Below, piece by piece: positions 18,002-25,875 of a stretch of 42,884 nt of DNA. Origin of the DNA: Caldilineales bacterium (GTDB lineage: Bacteria; Chloroflexota; Anaerolineae; J102); assembly GCA_013360575.1 (NCBI GenBank), contig JABWBG010000018.1:1-42884 (forward strand), read 5' to 3'. The notes under the pieces were generated by a model. It was given only the letters and a program-made list of their open reading frames with translations. It searched no databases and had not been told where the DNA came from. Position numbers and translations under genes: made by a program. The stretch's first letter is position 1. Each line of letters starts with the position of its first letter.

Positions 18002-18045
18002 CATCCACAGAATTGACGAGCCACCTTGGAGATTGCTTCGCTGCC
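17954..18045. repeat. gtcattgcgag/gaagcaatc-type dispersed inverted repeat
   Basis: gtcattgcgaggggcgatagccccgaagcaatcccc ... gattgcttcg; gaagcaatc (17978-17986) is the reverse complement of gattgcttc (18031-18039). Confidence 0.65.
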
Positions 18046-18082
18046 GACGATTATTCAAGAAGCTACGGCGTTTATTACACAC

Positions 18083-18108
18083 AAAAAAAGCCGCTGAACG
18101 CGGCGGCT
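18083..18108 (-). terminator. Intrinsic terminator of the candidate sRNA
   Basis: Minus strand AGCCGC-CGCGTTCA-GCGGCT-TTTTTT. Confidence 0.7.
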
Positions 18109-18202
18109 CTGGCTTGGTGGCAATAAAAAAGCCAGGGATATAGGATTGTGCAGACCGTAGTCCAACAATCACACGGCATGGAGCCGAATTTTGTCCGCTG
18201 GC
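18083..18202 (-). ncRNA. Candidate structured small RNA (~118 nt), antisense to the flanking operon
   Basis: Consensus-like promoter, GCCAG...CUGGC closing stem, hairpins CGGC-UCCAU-GCCG and GAUUGUuGGAC-UACG-GUCUgcACAAUC, ending in a hairpin plus U-tract. Confidence 0.5.
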
Positions 18203-18208
18203 AAATGT

Positions 18209-18236
18209 AGTATAGCAAAACCAGAGGGAATGTCAA
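18209..18236 (-). promoter_or_regulatory. Sigma70-like promoter driving the candidate sRNA
   Basis: Minus strand TTGACA-(16 bp)-TATACT with extended -10 TGC. Confidence 0.62.
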
Positions 18237-18279
18237 CCGTTTTTTTAATGCCTTCCCTCCAATCCCCGGAGACCTACCC

Positions 18280-20625
18280 ATGACCACCCGCACCTTCGGC
18301 CAACGCATTCGCCGCAATGAAGACCCCGTGCTGCTCACAGGCCAGGCGCTGTTTACCGACGACGTCAATCTGCCCGGCATGCTGCATGTGGCCTTCAAAC
18401 GCAGCGATTACGCCCACGCCCGCATCCTCAGCATCGATACCTCGCTGGCCGCAGCGATCGAGGGCGTGGTCGCCATCTACACCGCCGCGGACCTGGGCGA
18501 TTACTGGCGGCCCGGCCCCCTGCTGGTCTCGCCCCCGCCGATCAAAGATGTCGTGTTCAACACCCGCACACAGGTGCCCCTGGCCCGCGACAAAGTGCGG
18601 CACGTGGGCGAACCGATCGCCATGGTCGTCGCCACCAGCCGCTACATCGCCGAGGACGCGGCCGAGCTGATCTTCGTCGATGTCGAACCCCTGCCTGTGG
18701 TGGTGGACATGGAACAGGCCCTCGACCCGGCAGCGCCCCTGATCCACGAAGACCTGACCCAAAACCTGGTGGCGCACGTGATCCAACAGAAAGGGGACTA
18801 CGCCGCGGCCAAAGCGCAGGCCGATGTGGTGGTCAGCCGCCGTCTGTACTACGATCATGGCGTGGCCGCGGCCATGGAGAACCGCGGGGTGGTGGCCAAC
18901 TGGGATCGCAAGAGCCAGCACCTCACCGTCTGGGACACCACACAGGCGCCGGTGGTCATCCGCAACGGCCTTTCTGGCCTGCTGGGCCTCTCCGCCGCCC
19001 AGGTGCGGGTGATTGCGCCCTTCATCGGCGGCGGCTTCGGGCCTAAGATCATGATGTTCTACCCCGAAGAAGTGCTGGTGCCCTGGGTCTCCATGCAGCT
19101 CAACCGCCCGGTGAAGTGGATCGAGGACCGCCGCGAAAATTTCATGAGCACCACGCACGAGCGGGATCAGGTGCACTGGGCCGAGATCGCCCTCAGCAAA
19201 GAGGGGCGCATCCTGGGCTTCAAAGATTTCTTCTTGCACGATAACGGCGCGTATGGGCCTTACGGGTTGACTGTGCCGATTAATTCTCAATGCACGCTGT
19301 TGGGCTGTTACGACGTTCCCGCTTATTACAGCGAATTCAAGGCGGTTTTCACCAACAAGATGTACGTCACGCCCTACCGTGGGGCGGGGCGGCAACATGG
19401 CGTGTTCGTGATGGAGCGCATGCTCGACTTCGCCGCCCAAGAACTGGGGCTGAGCGTGCATGAAATCCGCCGCAAGAACTTCATCCCCCCCGCCGCCTTC
19501 CCCTACAACAACGCCATCATCTATCAGGATTTCGCGCCCCTGGTCTATGACAGCGGCAATTACGAGCCGGCCCTGGATAAAGCCCTGGATCTGATCGATT
19601 ACGATCGTTTTGTGCGCGAAGAGCAACCGAAATTGCGGGCCGAGGGCCGGCTGGTGGGCATCGGCCTGGTTTCCTACGTCGAAGGCACCGGCATCGGGCC
19701 GTACGAGGGCGCGCGCGTGCAGATCGAGCCGAACGGGCTGGTCAACGTCGCCACCGGCATCGGCACGCAGGGTCAGGGGCATTTCACCTCCTTTGCTCAG
19801 CTTGTGGCCGATCAGGTGGGGGTGGATGTGCGCCACGTGCGCATCAGCACCGGCGACACCGACAAATTTCATTGGGGCACCGGCACTTTTGCCAGCCGCG
19901 GCGCGGTGGTGGCGGGCAACGCCGTCCACGCCGCGGCCGAACGAGTGCGCGAGAAGATCCTGAAGCTGGCCAGCGAGGAATTGGAAGCCGCGCCCGAAGA
20001 CCTGGAACTGACCGATGGCGTCGTGCGCGTCAAAGGCGTGCCCGGCTCCGCCATCAAACTGGGCGACCTGGCGGTGCGGGCCAATCCCCTGCGCGGCGCG
20101 GTCAAGCCGGGCATGGAGCCAGGGCTGGAGGCCACCGCCTATTTCGGCCCGGAACGGGGAGTCACGGCCAGCGGCATCCACGCCCTCATCGTCGAGGTCG
20201 ATCCAGAAACGATGCAGGTGCAGATCAAGCGCTATGTCACCGTCCACGACTGCGGGCGGGTGATCAATCCCCTGATCCTCGATGGCCAGATCCACGGCGG
20301 CATCGCCCAGGGCATCGGCAATGCTTTTTACGAAAAGGTGGTCTACGACGCCAATGGCCAGCTCTTGAACGGCTCTTTCATGGATTATCTGATCCCCACC
20401 AGCATGGAAGTGCCCCGGATCGAGGTCGATCATGTGGAAACGCCCTCTCCCTCCAACCCGTTGGGGATCAAGGGCGCGGGTGAGGCGGGCGCCATCCCCA
20501 CCGGCCCCGCCTTTGCCCAGGCGGTGGAAAACGCTCTGGCCCCCTTCGGCGTCGAGATCCTGGAAATCCCCCTCAGCCCCAACCGGCTGTACGAATTGGT
20601 GCAGGCGCGGCGGCAAGAGGCGTGA
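18280..20625 (+). CDS. Xanthine dehydrogenase/aldehyde oxidase-family molybdopterin-binding subunit (not form I CO dehydrogenase)
   Basis: FGQRIRRNEDPVLLTGQALFTDD...APFIGGGFGPK...PYRGAGRQHGVFVMERMLD...GIKGAGEAGAIPTGPAFAQAVENAL. Confidence 0.93.
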   Translation: MTTRTFGQRIRRNEDPVLLTGQALFTDDVNLPGMLHVAFKRSDYAHARILSIDTSLAAAIEGVVAIYTAADLGDYWRPGPLLVSPPPIKDVVFNTRTQVPLARDKVRHVGEPIAMVVATSRYIAEDAAELIFVDVEPLPVVVDMEQALDPAAPLIHEDLTQNLVAHVIQQKGDYAAAKAQADVVVSRRLYYDHGVAAAMENRGVVANWDRKSQHLTVWDTTQAPVVIRNGLSGLLGLSAAQVRVIAPFIGGGFGPKIMMFYPEEVLVPWVSMQLNRPVKWIEDRRENFMSTTHERDQVHWAEIALSKEGRILGFKDFFLHDNGAYGPYGLTVPINSQCTLLGCYDVPAYYSEFKAVFTNKMYVTPYRGAGRQHGVFVMERMLDFAAQELGLSVHEIRRKNFIPPAAFPYNNAIIYQDFAPLVYDSGNYEPALDKALDLIDYDRFVREEQPKLRAEGRLVGIGLVSYVEGTGIGPYEGARVQIEPNGLVNVATGIGTQGQGHFTSFAQLVADQVGVDVRHVRISTGDTDKFHWGTGTFASRGAVVAGNAVHAAAERVREKILKLASEELEAAPEDLELTDGVVRVKGVPGSAIKLGDLAVRANPLRGAVKPGMEPGLEATAYFGPERGVTASGIHALIVEVDPETMQVQIKRYVTVHDCGRVINPLILDGQIHGGIAQGIGNAFYEKVVYDANGQLLNGSFMDYLIPTSMEVPRIEVDHVETPSPSNPLGIKGAGEAGAIPTGPAFAQAVENALAPFGVEILEIPLSPNRLYELVQARRQEA

Positions 20626-20665
20626 TCACAGACCCGGCGACCGATCATCGCTTGCGCTGCTGACA

Positions 20666-20693
20666 TTGACAAGCCGGTGCAGACGGCTATAAT
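20666..20693 (+). promoter_or_regulatory. Sigma70 promoter upstream of the BMP transporter operon
   Basis: TTGACA (20666-20671), 16-bp spacer, TATAAT (20688-20693); both hexamers perfect consensus. Confidence 0.78.
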
Positions 20694-20755
20694 TTGCCCA
20701 GTTTGGGCGTGCCGGCGTCACAGTCGCCGCCGTGGCCGGCTGATTCTGGCCCCAT

Positions 20756-20825
20756 CACAGCACGCCTCGATGCAGGGTTCGACAACGCCGGACGGGCCGC
20801 CCCCACGATTCTGTCCGGCGCTGTG
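20756..20825 (+). promoter_or_regulatory. Structured 5' leader element, riboswitch-like candidate
   Basis: CACAG (20756-60)/CTGTG (20821-25); CGCCGGAC (20786-93)/GTCCGGCG (20813-20); internal TCGA-tgcagggt-TCGA hairpin (20767-20782) in the junction. Confidence 0.42.
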
Positions 20826-20888
20826 CAGGACAATCTCATAGTTTGTTTCTCAATCCACTCACAAACAGAATCCAAGGAGAAGGAACGC

Positions 20889-22130
20889 ATGAACAAGAAG
20901 TTCAGTCTGATGTTGGCGCTGCTGCTGCTGGTGGCAGTTGTGGCTGCCGCCTGTCAGCCGGCGGCAACGCCCGCCCCCGCCCCCGCCGCCGCTGAGGAGA
21001 TCACGCTCGCCATCGAGCACTTCAGCATCATTCAGGGCACTACCTGGTCTGGCGCCCACGACCGCGCCGGCAAGCGCATCGCCGAAAAGTACGCCAACGT
21101 CGATTACATCCAGCGCGAAGAAGTCGGCCCCGACCTGTCCGTGCCCTACGCCGAGGAAATGATCTCGGCCAACGGCGCCGACATCGTGGTCGGCAACGCC
21201 GAATTCATGGGCATGCCCCTGAAAGAGATCGCGGACAAGTACCCCAACGTCGATTTCGTGTCGATCGTGGCCAGCGATCTGTCCACCAAGAGCAATTTCC
21301 TGCGCGTCTTCCCCCGGCAATACCAGGCGCTCTATCTCGAAGGCCTGATCGCCGGCGCCCTGACCCAAACCGGCAACATCGGCATCGTCTCGGCCTTCCC
21401 CTCGGTGCAGGTCATCCGCCGCCAGGCCGGCTTTGTGCTGGGCGTGCAGGATGCCGCCGAAATGCTGGGCAAGGAGATCAACATCTATGTCAAGTATGCC
21501 GGCGACTGGTACCTGCCGCAGGAGGAGCGAGAAATCGCCGCCACCCTGGTCGATCAGTACAAAGTCGATGTGCTGACGCAGCAGACCGACTCTGGCTCGC
21601 CGCTGGATGTCGCCACCGAGAAGGGCATCTGGTTCGTGGGCAAGGACATGGACATCGTCGGTTTCTATGGCTGGTCCAGCACCGACACGGTGGCCGTCTC
21701 CTTCGACACCCGCTGGGAAGTGCTCTACGACCACATCATCCAGGCCCGCATGGCCGGCCAAGCGCGGCCGACTGTGCTCTACCTGGGCATGGAATCGACC
21801 ATGACCCTGGCCGATGGCACCGTGGCAGCCACCGTCGATATCATGAATGACGGCAAGGTTGGCCTCGACGCCATCAGCCCCAAGGCCCTGCCCCTGATCC
21901 CGCAAGCGATCCTCGACCAGGTGCAACAGCGCCGCGAGCAGATGATGAAGGGGGAATGGGATCCCTTCACCGCCCACGCGCTGGTCAGCAATGGCACCGG
22001 CCTGGCCCTGGAAGGCACGCCGATCCCCGCCGCGGGTACCGTGGTCAAGGCCGCGGGCGAGACGCCCACCGCCGAGTGGCTGCTGGGCCAGTTCAACTTC
22101 GACCTGCAAGGCACCACCGTGCTGGAGTAG
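20889..22130 (+). CDS. BMP family ABC transporter substrate-binding lipoprotein
   Basis: MNKKFSLMLALLLLVAVVAAACQPAATPAPAP lipobox; AEEMISANGADIVVGNAEFMG, GNIGIVSAFPSVQVIRRQAGFVLGVQ; AAGGAGAAGG RBS. Confidence 0.9.
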   Translation: MNKKFSLMLALLLLVAVVAAACQPAATPAPAPAAAEEITLAIEHFSIIQGTTWSGAHDRAGKRIAEKYANVDYIQREEVGPDLSVPYAEEMISANGADIVVGNAEFMGMPLKEIADKYPNVDFVSIVASDLSTKSNFLRVFPRQYQALYLEGLIAGALTQTGNIGIVSAFPSVQVIRRQAGFVLGVQDAAEMLGKEINIYVKYAGDWYLPQEEREIAATLVDQYKVDVLTQQTDSGSPLDVATEKGIWFVGKDMDIVGFYGWSSTDTVAVSFDTRWEVLYDHIIQARMAGQARPTVLYLGMESTMTLADGTVAATVDIMNDGKVGLDAISPKALPLIPQAILDQVQQRREQMMKGEWDPFTAHALVSNGTGLALEGTPIPAAGTVVKAAGETPTAEWLLGQFNFDLQGTTVLE

Positions 22131-22173
22131 CAGTCCCCTGTAGCCGGGCATTCCTGGCAGCAACCACACCTCC

Positions 22174-22216
22174 TGAGGCTCTCACAAAGGGGCGCCGCCC
22201 CGATGTGAGAGCCTCA
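22174..22216 (+). promoter_or_regulatory. Intercistronic stem-loop between the SBP and ATPase genes
   Basis: TGAGGCTCTCACA-aa-GGGGC-gcc-GCCCC-ga-TGTGAGAGCCTCA: 13-bp outer and 5-bp inner perfect stems. Confidence 0.8.
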
Positions 22217-22257
22217 AGATTGTCCTGACGCCGCCGGTCAGCCACCCACACCCATCC

Positions 22258-23817
22258 ATGCCACAAGCAATCCTTTCAGGGATCAAACGGGGCGATGTCG
22301 TCCTGGAACTGCGCGGGATCACCAAGCGCTTTCCCGGCGTCCTTGCCAACGATCAGATCGATTTTACCATGCGGGCCGGGGAGATCCACGCCATTCTGGG
22401 GGAGAATGGGGCGGGCAAGAGCACCCTGATGAACATCCTCTTCGGGCTGCTGCAACCGGATGAGGGCGAAATCTATGTGGGCGGGCAGAAAGTCACATTC
22501 CGCTCCCCCCTCGACGCCATCGAGATGGGCATCGGCATGGTGCATCAAAACCGGAAGCTGGTGCTGGCCCACTCTGTGATCGAGAACATCGTCCTGGGCC
22601 ACCCGCGCGCGGGCAAAATCCTGAACCTGACCCAGGCGCGGGCCGAGATCGAGGCCCTCTGCCGGCGGTATGGCTTTGCCGTGGACCTGGACGCCAAGGT
22701 GTGGCAGCTGGCGGAGGGGGAAAAGCAGCTGGTCGAGATCCTGAAATCCCTCTACCGCGGGGCCAAGATCTTGATCCTGGATGAGCCGACCTCGGCCCTG
22801 GCCCCGCCCGAAACCAAGAAACTGTTGGCCTCGATCGAGGCCATGTCGCAGGATGAACTGGCTATCGTGCCCTTCATCACCCACAAATTGCCGATTGTGC
22901 TGGCCACCAGTCACCGCGTGACGGTGCTGCGCCAGGGCCGGGTGACGGCGCGGCTGGAGACAGTCCACTCCACCGAGCAGAGCCTGGCCAAGGAAATGGT
23001 GGGCAGAGAGGTGATCTTCCGCCTGGATCGGGTGGCGGTGGCGCGGGGCGAGCCTGTGCTCCAGGTGCAGAATCTATCGGCGCGCAGCGACCGCGGCTTC
23101 ATGGCCGTCAAAGGCGCCTCTTTCACCGTGCACGAGGGGGAGATCTTTGGCATCGCCGGCGTGTCGGGCAATGGCCAGCAGGAATTGGCCGAGGCCCTGA
23201 CCGGCCTGCGCAAGGTGGAGGAGGGCAAAGTGCTGCTGAAGGGGGAGGAGATCACCCACGCCCCCGCCCGGCGGCGCTGGCAGCGCGGCCTGGGCTACAT
23301 CCCCTCCGAGCGCAACACAGTAGGCTCGATTGCCGATTTTTCCCTGATCGACACTGTTTTGATGAATTACTATTTCGATCACGATTATACCCCGCGCGGG
23401 TTGGTGGATTATGCTCGCGTGCGCCAATTGACCGAAGATCTGATCGCCGAATATGGCGTGGCCACGCCCGGCGCCGAAGTGAAGGCCAGAAACCTCTCCG
23501 GCGGCAATTTGCAGAAGATGATCCTGGCCCGTGTGCTCTCGCGCAAGCCGCGGCTATTGATCGCCAATTTGCCCACGCAGGGGCTGGATGTCGGCGCCAT
23601 CGAGTTCGTGCAGAACAAATTGATCGCGGCCAAGCGGGACAAGGCCGCGGTGCTGCTGATCTCAGAAGACCTGGATGAGGTGCTGTCGCTGAGCGATTGG
23701 GTGGCGCCGATGTACGAAGGGGAGCTGATGGGCATCCTCCCCGGCGAAGGGGCGCTGCGCGAGCACGTGGGCGTGTTGATGGCAGGCGGCGCCAAGGGCG
23801 AGGAGGCAACGCCATGA
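22258..23817 (+). CDS. ABC transporter ATPase, double NBD (BMP/nucleoside or sugar type)
   Basis: Walker A GENGAGKST, Walker B ILILDEPTSALAPPE, second NBD signature NLSGGNLQKM. Confidence 0.94.
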   Translation: MPQAILSGIKRGDVVLELRGITKRFPGVLANDQIDFTMRAGEIHAILGENGAGKSTLMNILFGLLQPDEGEIYVGGQKVTFRSPLDAIEMGIGMVHQNRKLVLAHSVIENIVLGHPRAGKILNLTQARAEIEALCRRYGFAVDLDAKVWQLAEGEKQLVEILKSLYRGAKILILDEPTSALAPPETKKLLASIEAMSQDELAIVPFITHKLPIVLATSHRVTVLRQGRVTARLETVHSTEQSLAKEMVGREVIFRLDRVAVARGEPVLQVQNLSARSDRGFMAVKGASFTVHEGEIFGIAGVSGNGQQELAEALTGLRKVEEGKVLLKGEEITHAPARRRWQRGLGYIPSERNTVGSIADFSLIDTVLMNYYFDHDYTPRGLVDYARVRQLTEDLIAEYGVATPGAEVKARNLSGGNLQKMILARVLSRKPRLLIANLPTQGLDVGAIEFVQNKLIAAKRDKAAVLLISEDLDEVLSLSDWVAPMYEGELMGILPGEGALREHVGVLMAGGAKGEEATP

Positions 23818-24947
23818 AACTGGGCCCGTATCGACTGCAACTGCAAAAACGGCTGGCGTTGAGCAGCGCCAAAGCGGGGGCCATCTCCTTGCTGGCCATT
23901 GTGGCGGCGCTGGCCCTGTTCAGCCTCCTCTTCATCCTGGCAGATGTCAATCCCTTGACGGCCTACCAGAAGATCTTCAGCTACGCGTTCTTCAATCGCT
24001 TTGGCCTGCCCCTGACCATCAGCCGGTTTGCCTTCTTGCTGCTGGCCTCGCTGGCCTTCATCCTCCCCTTCCGGGCCGGATTGTGGAACATCGGCATGAC
24101 CGGGCAATTGTATCTGGGCGCGCTGGCCGCGTTTGCCGTCATCTTCTTGTTCAAGGGCGACCCCGCTACAGGGGTGCGGCTGCCCCCGGCCCTGCTCATC
24201 CTGCTGATGCTGCTGGCCGCGGCGCTGGGCGGGGCGTTGTACGCCGCCATCGCCGGTTTTCTGCGCGGCAGTTACGGCGTCAACGAGATCGTGGTGACGA
24301 TGATCCTGAATTTCATCGCCTTTTGGCTGGTTTCCTACATGATCAAAGATGGCGGGATGTTCATGAATCCGGGTGGGCGGGGCGAGAGCTTCGAGTTGCC
24401 GGCCGCGGTGCGGGCGCCGATGATCTTGGGCGCGCCTTTCACCATCTATCTGGCCCTGCTGCTGGCCCTGCTGATCACCTTCCTCTTTGCCCGCACCCGC
24501 ATCGGCTACGAGATCAAGGCCTACGGCCAAAGCCCGGCCGCGGCCCGCTACGCCGGCGTGAACACGGCCTTCCTGCCCCTGTTGGTGTTCCTGTTGGGCG
24601 GGGCAGTGGCCGGGTTGGCCGGCTATCATTACTTCGCGGCGGTGCCGGGCGTGTACAAGATCGCCCGCAACTATGGCTTTTTTGGCGATCTGGCTTTCTA
24701 CGGCATCATCTGCGGGCTGATCTCGCGCGGCCACCCGCTGGCAGCCATCCCCGTGGCCTTTTTGTTTGGCGGCCTCTCCATCGGCGGCAGGTTCGTCCAG
24801 GGCGAGTTGAACATGAGTTTCGGCCTCGATTATGCCCTGCTCGGCGTGCTCATGATCACGCTCGTGGCCTTCCAATTCTTCTTCCGCTACCAGATCGCCT
24901 GGATCAAGACTGACAAGGAGCCTCGACATGTGGGAATTCGCAACTAG
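23814..24947 (+). CDS. ABC transporter permease (BmpC/YufP-like)
   Basis: ATGA overlap; GLWNIGMTGQLYLGALAAF, GSYGVNEIVVTMILNFIAFWLVSYMI, AYGQSPAAARYAGVN. Confidence 0.91.
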   Translation: MKLGPYRLQLQKRLALSSAKAGAISLLAIVAALALFSLLFILADVNPLTAYQKIFSYAFFNRFGLPLTISRFAFLLLASLAFILPFRAGLWNIGMTGQLYLGALAAFAVIFLFKGDPATGVRLPPALLILLMLLAAALGGALYAAIAGFLRGSYGVNEIVVTMILNFIAFWLVSYMIKDGGMFMNPGGRGESFELPAAVRAPMILGAPFTIYLALLLALLITFLFARTRIGYEIKAYGQSPAAARYAGVNTAFLPLLVFLLGGAVAGLAGYHYFAAVPGVYKIARNYGFFGDLAFYGIICGLISRGHPLAAIPVAFLFGGLSIGGRFVQGELNMSFGLDYALLGVLMITLVAFQFFFRYQIAWIKTDKEPRHVGIRN

Positions 24948-25803
24948 AAGCCTGGAAGCCTCCACCATCTTCACCTTCGCCGCTCTGGGGGAGTTGATCG
25001 GCCAGCGTTCCGGCATTCTCAATGTCGGCGTGGAGGGCGCGATGCTTTTCGGCGCCACCCTCGGCTTCATCGCCGCCCAGCTCACCGGCAGCTATCTGAT
25101 CGGCCTGCTGGTGGGCCTGGCCATCGGCGCGCTGCTCGGCCTGCTGCACGGCTTCTTTTCCATCACCCTCGGCGGCGATCAGGTGGTCAGCGGCATGGGC
25201 ATCTGGATTGTGGGGTTCGGTCTGACCACCTACATCGGCAACCCCTACACCGGCCCCCTGGGCATGGCCCGCATCCCCAACGTTTTCGGCCTCTCCCCTT
25301 TCGTCTATCTTGGCATCCTGTTGGTGCTGGCGACCTGGTTTTTGTTTTCCAAAACCAGCCTGGGGCTGCGCATCCGTTCGGTGGGCGAAAACCCGGCTGT
25401 GGCCGAGGTGTCGGGCATCGACGTGGCGCGCACGCGCTATTTCAGCGTGATCCTGGGCGGCATGCTGATGGGGCTGGCCGGCGCCATCTACGGACTCAGC
25501 TACAACCCGGTGTGGAATTACAATTTTCTCATGGGCTGGGGCTTTATCGCCCTGGCCCTGGTCTTCTTTTCGATGTGGAATCCCTGGCTGTTGCTGGGCG
25601 GCGCCATCCTCTTCGGGGCCATGTGGCAGCTCTCGCTCAGCCCCGAACTGGTGCTGCCCGGGTTCCTTTCCCGTTACCTGTGGCGCACCGTGCCCTTTGT
25701 CATCACCCTGCTGGTGCTGTTCGCCATGTCCAGCAAGTGGTTTCGCGGGCGCTGGGGCGCGGCCAAGCCCGCGGCCCTGGGCGAACCGTACATCAAGGGG
25801 TGA
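24928..25803 (+). CDS. ABC transporter permease (BmpD/YufQ-like)
   Basis: FTFAALGELIGQRSGILNVGVEGAMLFGATLGF, GLRIRSVGENPAVAEVSGIDV. Confidence 0.92.
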   Translation: MWEFATRSLEASTIFTFAALGELIGQRSGILNVGVEGAMLFGATLGFIAAQLTGSYLIGLLVGLAIGALLGLLHGFFSITLGGDQVVSGMGIWIVGFGLTTYIGNPYTGPLGMARIPNVFGLSPFVYLGILLVLATWFLFSKTSLGLRIRSVGENPAVAEVSGIDVARTRYFSVILGGMLMGLAGAIYGLSYNPVWNYNFLMGWGFIALALVFFSMWNPWLLLGGAILFGAMWQLSLSPELVLPGFLSRYLWRTVPFVITLLVLFAMSSKWFRGRWGAAKPAALGEPYIKG

Positions 25804-25815
25804 TATTCGCTATTC

Positions 25816-25862
25816 GATAGTGGGTAGTGGCCATCGGTTCCACTATCCACTACCCACTATCC
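25816..25862. repeat. Intercistronic hairpin, 15-bp perfect arms
   Basis: gatagtgggtagtgg (25816-25830) / ...ccactacccactatc. Confidence 0.88.
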
Positions 25863-25875
25863 CTGAACGTACAGC

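Noticed and set aside
18130-18203. Possible tRNA-like fold (GCCAG...CTGGC ends)
   Set aside because: No D-loop GG, no T-loop TTCRANY, no CCA context, and a mismatch in the would-be acceptor stem; the sRNA model with promoter and terminator fits better.
18274-20616. 780-aa antisense ORF opposite the Mo-hydroxylase subunit
   Set aside because: Long open antisense frames are expected in high-GC genes; the translation has no recognisable domain while the + frame has full conserved motifs.
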